From positions 1-13,082 of the forward strand of contig NAVB01001607.1 of the NCBI GenBank assembly GCA_002179805.1: 13,082 nucleotides of DNA, read 5' to 3'. The notes beneath the pieces are model-generated. The model was not told where the DNA came from. It did not search any database and worked only from the letters and a program-made list of their open reading frames with translations. This DNA comes from Acanthamoeba lenticulata (Eukaryota > Discosea > Longamoebia > Acanthamoebidae). Of this stretch, positions 1 through 7,671 are shown piece after piece; position 1 is the first letter of the stretch; each line of letters opens with the position of its first letter. A program made the position numbers and the translations under genes.

Positions 1-6
1 AAAAAA

Positions 7-143
7 ATGCAATTCCTGACCGTTCTGGCGTGTGACAACAGACAAACCCTCAACTTGGCGGCCGAGGTACAGGCCACATCGCTGGATGAGCTTTCGGTCG
101 CCTTCGTGGACGACACCCTCAAGCAGCGCGGGACCACGATTTG
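7..143 (+). CDS. Possible short or partial gene, weakly ubiquitin-like N-terminus
   Basis: An ATG at 7 opens a 45-codon frame ending in TGA at 141-143. The frame is open to the left edge, so this may instead be the last exon of a gene that starts outside the window. The protein begins MQFLTV and has a hydrophobic strand, a polar turn and a second strand (TLNLAAEV). It ends with a DDTLKQRGT-like stretch that faintly recalls the start and end of ubiquitin-like folds. It is much shorter than the roughly 75 residues of that fold, and I could not find a convincing splice to a second exon. I see no other family resemblance. It could equally be a chance frame or the tail of an unrelated gene. Confidence 0.25.
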
Positions 144-572
144 AGCTGTTGTGACCACACCTCTAAATGCAGCTGGTCAGAGCTTCGTTCTTGCGTGATA
201 AATTGGACGAGGGAGATAGAGGAAGTGTCGGCCCCCGACGGGGTTGCGCTACTCAAGTCTGTGGAGTTGAAGCTGTCTCCTTATCGAGCAATCAGGAGGC
301 TGAGCCTTGTTGATGTGTCGTCAGCGGGCCTACGGAACGGAAAGTGTCGGTGAATGCAAGCAGAATGCGCCCACTACCGTCAACGCCCGCTCCCTTCGGA
401 GCCCTTCGGGTGCTCTCGCGTCCCTGACGCCAAACTTGACAGCTGACGTCGGGGCACTAACTCGCAGCAGCAGCAAACTTGTTTTGAAGCACCAACTTCC
501 GTCGTCTCAAGGGCTGAAGACACCTCAACATCAGACAAGACACTCTCCCTCCCGCAAGCAAGCAAGCAAGCA
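144..572. other. Spacer upstream of the receptor gene
   Basis: No convincing coding sequence was found here; the open frames lack the strong GC bias at third codon positions of the neighbouring exons. The stretch probably holds the promoter and 5' untranslated region of the receptor. Immediately before its ATG is a short tandem run of the tetramer CAAG (about 555-572). No TATA-like box could be assigned with confidence. Confidence 0.5.
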
Positions 573-3500
573 ATGCAAGTATCTTGCAGTGCCCTTTGCC
601 TTCTTTCTGTCTGCCTCTTCCTTTCGCTCTTCTCCTTCTCGCCCGGTGCGTAGTTTTGTTTTTTGTTTTTTATTTTATTGGTTTTTTGTTTTTTTTTCTG
701 GTACGTTTTTGTGCTCATACCCCCCTTGCATGCAGCCCACGCCGCGCCAGCCTACGGGGTGGTCTTGTATGGCGCAGGTTCCTCCCATGCGGAGCCCCTC
801 ATCAACACGTTCCTCAAGGACTACCGCTTTAGCCGAGACGACATTATGTAATCCCTCCCCCTTTTCAATCTACGTGGATGCTCTCATGGTCCTGACAACA
901 AAGGGGGACCAGGTTCAACTACTCGGCCGTAGGCACCACGGCCGCCCTCAGGCAGTACGCTGGGGGCTCCCTGGTATGCCCCCCCCCCCTCCTCTTCCCT
1001 TCTCCTCGTGTCGTCCTGTCAGGACCTGACGTGGGGCTCGGCTCCTGCCAGGACTTCATGGTGCTCGACCGCGCCATCCCGTCGGCCAAGGAGGCGGCCA
1101 TGGGCGACCTGGCCCAGTTCCCGCTGGCTGGCCACGCGCTCGTGCTGGCCTACAACATCTCCACGCTCGACCCCAACGACCCCAACCTGGTGCTCGACCG
1201 GGAGACCACGGGGCTGATCTGGGCCGGGAACGTCACCATGTGGAACGACCCGGCCATCGTGAGCCTCAACCCGCACCTCGCCGCCAAGCTGCCCGCGGCG
1301 CCCATTCTCCTGGGCTATGCGGACTCGACCACGCCCTTCTCGACGGTCGACCTCTGCAAGATGGCCCTCGAGTCCTTCAGCCCCGAGTTCAAGCGCGTCT
1401 TCGCCGCGGCCAACCGCACCTTTGCCCAGCTGCCCCCGGCGCGCAACGGCACCGCCCGGCCGATTGGCGCGACTGTCTCTCAGCGCATCACTTGGCTGCA
1501 GGTCCATGGCCCTCCTCGCATTCTTCAAATTCTTGAATATTCGCCAAGAATTTGATGCTGACGCGTACGGTGGTGTCTCGTTCTCGTGCAGTCGCACGAC
1601 AACTCGATGACGTTCTTGTCCTACATCCACGCAAAGGAACAAGGGCTGGCGTGGGTCAACATGATCAACCGGGCCGGCAACCTGGTGGAGCCCAACGTCG
1701 ACAGCATCGGTTCGGCCATGGCCGACTTCAACGACCAGTTTGACGCGAGCCAGTTCGACATCGACATCTACGACGCTGGTGGGAACAACTCGTGGCCGCT
1801 GGCCTTCATCTCCTACTTCTCCGTCAACGAGGAGATCGTCATGTTCGACTGCACCAACCTCCAGCAGCTGCTCAACTTTGTCTCCTGGGTCTACACCAAC
1901 GACGCGTACTTCCTCCTCGTCCATCATCATCATCAACCCTAGAGTTAACTCCGTTCTCTTCACGACTCGACTTGCTGACGTGTCACTTTGGGCTGATTGG
2001 TCGCGCCCAGGGCCTCGGACCGGGCGCTGGACTTGGACTTTGTGCCGCTCAACGTGTCGCTGCGCAAGCGGTTGATCGACCGGCTGGTGTCGGTGCAGTG
2101 CAACAACCAGACGGCGTTCACCACGCCGTACCTCATCGGCATCGGCCCGGCGCTGCCGGTCTACACGTCGTGGGCCGTGGCGCAGGGCTCGATCGCGGCC
2201 CGGATCAAGTACTACACGTCCTCCTCGCTCCAGGCCAAGCAGTACTTGGTCTCGCGCAACGAGGACTTTGGCACCACCAACGACGGCCTCTTCATCGAGT
2301 GGCTCGACAAGATGGACGACGTCGCCCTTATGCCCGCCGTGGCCTTTGCCGCTGCGCCAGGTACGCGGAGTTATGCTGTGTTCACGTGCAACGACGTTGG
2401 AGCTAAAACAAGGCAACCAATGGGCGCGCAGGCTATCACGTGCCAGAGTTGGGTGCACTGCAACTGGTGCTGAACTTTGAAGTGATCGCCAAGATCTTCC
2501 TCAACGAGGTCGTCGCGTGGGACGACCCGCTCATCCGGGCCCTTAACCCGCCCGAGGTGGCCGCGCTGCTGCCGGCCCGGCCGATCATCGTCATCACGCA
2601 GTCGGGCGACTCGGCCGCCACGCGCCTCTTCACCGCCGTGCTCAGCGCGCGCGTCCCCGAGTTTGCGGCCACCGTCGGCGTGGGCGGCCTCGTCCAGTTC
2701 CCCGTCCAGGCGGCGGGCAACAACCGCTCCATCGTCACGAACGACCCGAGCGGCGTCATGCCGCGCCTGAGCAACACGCCCTACTCCTTCGCCTTTTGGA
2801 CCCTCTACGACCTCATCATCGTACGATGGAATGCCTTCTTTTATTTAATCATTTATTTTTTTATTTTAAAAAACTTGGGAATTTATTTTGATCATATTTT
2901 CTTGATCTTTCTCTTTGCAGACGCGGGGGGTCAACGCCGCGGCGCTGGTCAACCCGGCGGGCTTTGTCGTGGTCCCCTCGACCGAGTCGGTCATGAGCGC
3001 GCTGAACGACTACGTGGCCATGGGCTCCCGCAGCCTCGCCTACGACGCCCTCCTCCTCGGTTGGTGGCCCCAGACCTCGCGAGCGCTGTCTGGTCACGAC
3101 TCACCCCTTTGTGGTCGACGATGTGGACAGGCTCGGGCGCGAGGACGTGGCCGATCGTCACGTTTGGGTCGTTCATCTACCGGCAGTCGTCCATGAAAGA
3201 CTGCTCCAAGGCCTCGGGCCTGGCCGAGCTGCTGCTCTGGACCCAGACCCACCCGACGGCCAAGCAGATCGCCAACCGGCAGGGCTTCGTGCTGGCCACG
3301 ACGGTCGAGCTCCTGCGCCGCCACTTCTTCAACCTGCTGGCCAACTTCACCTGCGAGGGCAAGCCCGTGAGCTCGGTCCACGCCTGCGTCCGAGAGGGCG
3401 TCCTGTGCTCGGACGCCGGCTCGTGCAACAACAACTCGTGCATCTGCGCCAAGGGCCGGTGCGGCGCCTTTTGCCAGCGCCAGTGCGATGACGACCAGTC

Positions 3501-6500
3501 GTTGGCGCTGCCCATCGCGCTCGGTACCGTATTTGGCATTCCTTTGGCATGTCATGGAGAAGTCATTGACTTTTCCTTTTTCGATGGAAAGGTATCGCGC
3601 TGCCGTCGGCTGCCATCCTGGGCGTGATTGGCTGCGCCCTCCTTTGCGGGTGCCTCGTCCTGTGCCGCCGGAGGCGCGACGACCCGGACAAGGACTGGGA
3701 GATTGACTATGACGAGCTGGCCATGGGCCAGCAGCTCGGGGTCGGCGGCTACGGCGAGGTCTATCGCGCCGTGTGGAAGGGCACCGAGGTGGCCGTCAAG
3801 GTCATGCCCGCCGATCGGATCACCAAGGACATGGAGAAGAGCTTCAAGGACGAGGTCCGCGTGATGACCGCTCTGCGCCACCCGAATGTGGTCCTCTTCA
3901 TGGCCGCCTCGACCAAGCCCCCCAAGATGTGCATCGTCATGGAGTACATGTCCCTCGGCTCCCTCTACGACGTACGTCTACTCCCTCTCCCCTTCGAACG
4001 GTGACCTTTGGGTCGTGACTCACCGCACGACACGACACGCGCGTGTGTGTGTGCGCACAAACAGCTGCTGCACAATGAGTTGATTGGGCGCATTCCGTTC
4101 GAGCTCAAGGCCAAGATGGCCTACCAGAGCTCCAAGGGCATGCACTTTCTGCACTCGTCGGGCATCGTGCACCGCGACCTCAAGTCGCTCAACCTCCTGC
4201 TCGACAACCGCTGGAACGTGAAGGTCAGCGACTTTGGGCTGACCCAGCTCCGCGAGGACCTCAAGAAGGGCAGCTCCGGCGGCGGCGGCGGGACCAAGGG
4301 CGTCGTCGGGTCGCTCCACTGGATGGCACCCGAGATCATCATCGAGGATCCGCATGCGGACCTCGCCCTAGCCGACGTCTACAGGTGCCTGCCCCTCATC
4401 TGTCCGCTTGATCCGTAGCTTGTTGTTGTAGCTGACATGTTCCTCTTCCTCTGCCACAGCTTCGGCATCGTCTTGTGGGAGCTCCTCACCCGCGAGCAAC
4501 CCTACGCCGGCATGAGGTAAAGCATTTTTATATGATTCCGAAATAATTTCCAAAATATTTTGAACTAACGAAACTATTCATTGGGGGGGGCAGCCCGGCG
4601 GCAGTGGCGGTGGCGGTGATCCGGGACAAGATGCGGCCGCGCGTGCCGGAGGACGTCGGGCAGCTGTGCCCGCCCGAGTACGAGACGCTCATCTACCGGT
4701 GCTGGCACGAGGACGCCCTCTCCCGCCCGAGCTTCCTCGAGATCATGAACCAGCTGAGCGCCATGTTTGGCCAACAAGGCAACGCCACCACCACCAACAA
4801 CCCATCGCGCCCGCGCTTTGCCAACGCCGACCAGGCCGGCCCGAACTCGTCCCTCGCGCAGTCGTCGACGTCGATGAGGATGATGGTGGGCTCACCCGCC
4901 CAGTCCGCGATGGCCTCGCGCTCGCCCGACCCGTCGACGTCGTCGCCGCCGCCGGCCCTGGACCGCTCGTGGACGCTGCCGTCCTGCGGCTCGATTCGCT
5001 CAAACTCCATCAACTCGCTCTCGATGCCTCACCACTTCCAGCAGCCGCTGCAGCTCTGGTCTCCCAGCGAGCCCGTCGACGACGGCGACGACCATCAACA
5101 CGTTGACGAAAGCGAAGATTCAGGAAAGAGCGAAAACGAAAGCGAAAGCGAACACGAAAACGAGGGGGACGAACAGCGCTACGAGGAGGAGCGACCGCGA
5201 CTTCATCATCAGCCTCCGCATCAACATCAACATCACCACCACGAGCCAGCGTCGAGCCGTGCCCTGGAGGTGGCCCGCCTGGCCGCCGCTTACTCGCCGG
5301 CGGCCCCGACGGGCAAGGTGACCATCGTGGTGGCGTCCCTCGCGCGGGCGGCCGACCTGTGGGAGTTTGACCCCGAGGGCATGAAGGAGGCCACGCTCCT
5401 CTACAACAAGCTCCTCCGCGCCCACCTGACCCGTCACCACGGCTACGAGGTGGTTGCATGGCGACTCCACCCGGCGCACGGGCCCGGCGAGGGCTCCTTT
5501 TGCATGGCCTTCCAGCGCACGCACGACGCGCTGGCCTGGTGTGTTGCAGTGCAACAAGCCCTCCTCGATGCCGATTGGCCCGTCGTTCTCTTGCGACACC
5601 CGGCCGCTGCCGAGGAGCGGAATCCTGTCGACGCTCGGTACGTCGCAGCCAGCACCAATCTTCTTTACATTCTTGGCATTCCTTCTCACTGCTGGCCACG
5701 GACAGGGTCATCTACCGCGGCCCGCGTGCGCGAATGGGACTTCACGTGGGCGCCGTCCGGGGCGTGGCCGACGCGCTCACTCACCGCGTGGACTACGGCG
5801 GCCCGGTCCCGGCGGCCGCGGCGCGCATCGCCGCCCACGCGCCAGGCGGGCACGTCCTCCTGAGCCACGCCGTCCTCCGGTCGCTCGAGAAGTCTGCCGC
5901 GCGCCGCGCCCGTCGGCGGCAGCGACGGCGACGGCGGTCGACAAGAAATAAGCCAGACGCTGAGCTGCCGCACCTCGTGGAATGTCTGGGCATGGTTGAC
6001 ATTCCAGGCCTGTCGCCTCGCGGGGGCGGCCGCGCCCGGCTCTACGATTATCTCCTGCCGGGCCTCGAGAGCCGCCTGGGCCTGGATGACGTCAGCCGCG
6101 ACGACACCTTAAGGCCGGCTTCGGCCGAACGGCACAAGGTCGATGAGAATGACGAAAACGAAAACGAAAACGACGACGTCTACACCGTCGTCGACCGACG
6201 GGGCCGCAGGCAAGTGCAGGCTGCCTGCGACGATGACGACGACAACAACAACAGCAACAAGATGGACGACGATGCCGACGCGCAGCGCCGGGCGTCGGAC
6301 GAGGCCAGCCCGCGGTGGATCCTGTCGGCCGAGGACATCACGCTGGGCGAGCCCCTCGGGGCCACGGTCCACCGCGGCCGGTGGAAGGGCATCGAGGTCG
6401 CCGTCAAGCGCTTCGGGCAGCACCCGGGCGCCCTCTCCGAGCGGCAGCTCCTCGACTTCCGGGCCGAGGCGGCCCTCCTCTCGCGCCTCCACCACCCGAA

Positions 6501-7573
6501 CCTCCTCCTCATCATCGGTACGTCGCGCGCGCGTGTGTGTCGTGCGGCGCGCGTGTGCTGACATGACACACACACGCACACGTGCGGCGGCAGGCGCGTG
6601 TCTGCGCAAGCCGCACCTGTGCGTGGTGACCGAGTACGTCAAGCGGGGCAGCCTGCGGGACGTGCTGTCCGACGTGTCGGGCGTCCGGCTCTCGTGGCCG
6701 CGCAAGCTGCGGCTGCTCCACTCGGCCGCGCTCGGCGTGCTCTACCTCCACACTCGCGACCCGCCCATCCTCCACCGCCACCTTAAGGCCTCCAACCTGC
6801 TCGTACGCCGCCCTCGCACCGCACACACGCACACACGTGCGTCTTTTGACGACGACGTACACACACACACACGCGCGCGCGCGCAGGTGGACGAGAGCAT
6901 GCGGGTCAAGGTGGCCGGGTTCGGGTTTGCGCGGATGAAGGAGGAGAGCGAGACCTTGACCGGCCGCTGCAGCTCGCCCGGCTGGACGGCGCCCGAGGTG
7001 CTCCTGCGCCAGGGCCGCCGCCGGCAGGAGGAGGGCAGCAAGGCCGCCGCCGCCGCCGCCGCCGCCGCTGCCGAGGTCTACCACTACGACGAGCGGGCCG
7101 ACGTGTACTCGTTCGGGGTCGTCATCTGGGAGGTCATCACGCGCGCGGTGCCCTTTGCCGAGCGGCCCTTCATTCAGGTGGCCCTCGACGTCATCGCCGG
7201 CTGCCGGCCGCCGCTGCCGCGCAGCCTCGAGTCGTGCGCCGATGACGACGACAGCGACGACGACGACGACTACAACAACAACAACGAGCATGGGGACGAG
7301 TGTGGTTATGATGAGCACAACAGCAGCAACAAGAGCGGCGGCGAGGACGTCGAGCGAGGCTGCGGCGGAGGCCGGGCGCGCGACCGCCGCTGGCGGCGAG
7401 CCGTGGCCATCGGCCTGGGCAAGCTCGCCGAGCGCTGCTGGGGCGCGGCGCCCGAGGAGCGGCCCATGATGAACGAGGTCGTGGCCCAGCTCGAGCGCCT
7501 CCTCGCCCTGACTCCGCGACGCGGCCCGGGCACGATCGGTGACGACACCGACAGTCCCTCCACCTTTGTGTAG
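573..7573 (+). CDS. Receptor: tandem PstS-like domains, Cys-rich module, TM, kinase, degenerate cyclase, degenerate kinase
   Basis: A single-pass plasma-membrane receptor reconstructed from 16 exons: 573-645, 736-847, 913-973, 1052-1501, 1592-1905, 2011-2360, 2432-2820, 2921-3059, 3131-3523, 3592-3971, 4065-4384, 4460-4516, 4594-5637, 5706-6517, 6594-6802, 6887-7573. All introns are GT-AG, 65-105 bases. Phases agree throughout and the exons sum to 5,790 bases, giving 1,929 residues plus TAG. The start was chosen because ATG 573 is followed by a hydrophobic signal peptide (about residues 1-27). Domain order: PstS-like 1 (30-367), PstS-like 2 (370-704), nine-cysteine module (704-748), membrane helix (754-785), RRRR stop-transfer, kinase 1 (about 799-1070), low-complexity linker, cyclase-like (about 1250-1430), acidic linker, kinase 2 (about 1565-1905). 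Kinase-cyclase-kinase receptors with such ectodomains are known to me from Acanthamoeba. In this copy the cyclase and second kinase look catalytically dead. The ligand is unknown. Exon edges are inferred from homology and consensus, not transcripts. Confidence 0.88.
736..3354 (+). other. Ectodomain: two tandem PstS-like (periplasmic phosphate-binding-type) domains
   Basis: Repeat 1 starts with GVVLYGAGSS, matching the first ligand loop of phosphate-binding proteins, and later has a TMWNDPAI-type segment. Repeat 2 has the corresponding VAWDDPLI segment followed by SGDSAATR, in the position of the family's second ligand loop; repeat 1 has ADSTTPF there. Both repeats contain a WPL or WPI strand (about 1795 and 3163) and finish with a helix leading to a cysteine (VSVQC and ANFTC, residues about 367 and 704). 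So the ectodomain is a two-fold internal duplication. Repeat 2 lacks a clear GAG loop, so its ability to bind an oxyanion is doubtful. Introns do not fall at matching places in the two repeats, which suggests an old duplication or intron turnover. Binding phosphate is a family inference; another small ligand is possible. Confidence 0.8.
3352..3665 (+). other. Cysteine-rich juxtamembrane module and single transmembrane helix
   Basis: Residues 704-748 hold nine cysteines in the spacing C-x10-C-x6-C-x5-C-x4-C-x-C-x4-C-x3-C-x3-C, resembling an EGF-like or similar small disulfide module. Cys704 may pair with the preceding domain, leaving eight. The hydrophobic stretch 754-785 spans the intron at 3524-3591 and is followed by four arginines (786-789), a classic stop-transfer signal placing the C-terminal part in the cytoplasm. 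Several cysteines at the inner end of the helix (779, 781, 785) could be palmitoylated; that is inference. Confidence 0.7.
3702..4775 (+). other. Kinase domain 1 (TKL-type), catalytic residues complete
   Basis: This is the juxtamembrane cytoplasmic kinase of the receptor. All hallmarks are present: glycine loop GVGGYGEV (residues about 810-817), VAVK lysine K830, a helix-C glutamate (KDEVRVM), HRDLKSLN with catalytic Asp925, DFG with Asp943, WMAPE ending at Glu977, DVYSFGIVLWE across the intron at 4385-4459, and the late RPSF arginine. HRDLKSxN and the overall pattern fit tyrosine-kinase-like serine/threonine kinases. A GSSGGGGG stretch lies in the activation segment. Four exons encode it, with splices inside the N-lobe/C-lobe hinge region and the DVYS motif. 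It is the only one of the three cytoplasmic enzyme domains that looks active. Confidence 0.88.
5309..5895 (+). other. Class III nucleotide cyclase-like domain, predicted inactive
   Basis: Family membership is shown by APTGKVTIVVAS, a DLWE segment, HGYEVV, the ALLDADWP helix, RMGLHVG, DYGGPV and GGHVLLS, in the normal order, with one intron at 5638-5705. Key catalytic residues are missing. The strand-1 metal aspartate (normally in FTD) is Ser1261. The second metal aspartate (normally EGD) is absent from GEGSF (residues 1311-1315), next to a short proline/histidine-rich insertion. The transition-state asparagine (normally VNRAAR) is Ala1397, although the nearby Arg1401 and the DY pair at 1390-1391 remain. 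Production of cAMP or cGMP by this domain is therefore unlikely; a dimerising or scaffolding role is possible. The alignment was made by eye. Confidence 0.8.
6316..7510 (+). other. Kinase domain 2 (TKL-type), predicted pseudokinase
   Basis: The family is clear from GRWKGIEVAVKRF (Lys1595), an FRAE helix-C glutamate, VTEYVKRGSL, LKASNLL, WTAPE (1734-1738), DVYSFGVVIWEV and the late RPMM arginine. Three catalytic elements are lost. The glycine loop is shortened to LGATVHRG. HRD reads HRH, with His1694 replacing the catalytic aspartate. DFG reads GFG, with Gly1712 replacing the metal-binding aspartate. The domain also carries a run of ten alanines after WTAPE and an acidic/asparagine-rich insert in the C-lobe (about 7240-7300). 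Introns at 6518-6593 and 6803-6886 are rich in alternating CA/CG. An allosteric or docking role for kinase 1 or a partner is likely; residual ATP binding is uncertain. Confidence 0.82.
6856..6885. repeat. Alternating purine-pyrimidine tract, (CA)n then (CG)n, at the end of an intron
   Basis: About 30 bases of unbroken alternating pyrimidine-purine sequence (CGTACACAC... then CGCGCG...) run directly into the splice acceptor of the receptor's last intron, replacing the usual pyrimidine tract. Such tracts are the classic sequence class that can adopt Z-DNA. Confidence 0.8.
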
Positions 7574-7671
7574 CTCGTGTGTGTGTTGTGGGCGTTGAAT
7601 TTCGTCTTCATTTTCGCATTAGCTTTAAGCACTAAGTTTCATTCTATTCGCCTTGATGATGATGATGCTCA
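7574..7671. other. Compact shared 3' region between convergent genes
   Basis: Only 98 bases separate the stop of the receptor gene from the stop of the opposing gene. The stretch is T-rich with a GTGTGTGTG run just after the receptor stop and a GATGATGATG run near the other stop. The transcripts' 3' ends probably overlap. No canonical AATAAA is visible on either strand. Confidence 0.5.

Noticed and set aside
1019..2458. A 479-codon open frame on the minus strand
   Set aside because: It runs opposite to the well-supported receptor exons and crosses their introns. Long antisense frames are expected where third codon positions are mostly G or C, and its protein is a low-complexity Val/Arg/Gly-rich product without family signals.
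736..3354. Recent bacterial gene transfer for the PstS-like domains
   Set aside because: The region is broken by many ordinary introns, has the same composition as its neighbours and is fused to eukaryotic kinase modules. An ancient bacterial origin is possible but nothing here marks a recent event.
5450..5500. A tiny intron that would remove the odd insertion in the cyclase domain
   Set aside because: A GT...AG pair of about 45 bases can be drawn, but it is much shorter than any other intron here (62 or more), and removing it would still not restore the EGD aspartate.
573..7573. Calling the receptor gene a pseudogene because two enzyme domains are degenerate
   Set aside because: All 16 exons keep frame, splice phases match, no internal stop occurs in the model, and the losses are point-like changes at catalytic positions within conserved folds.
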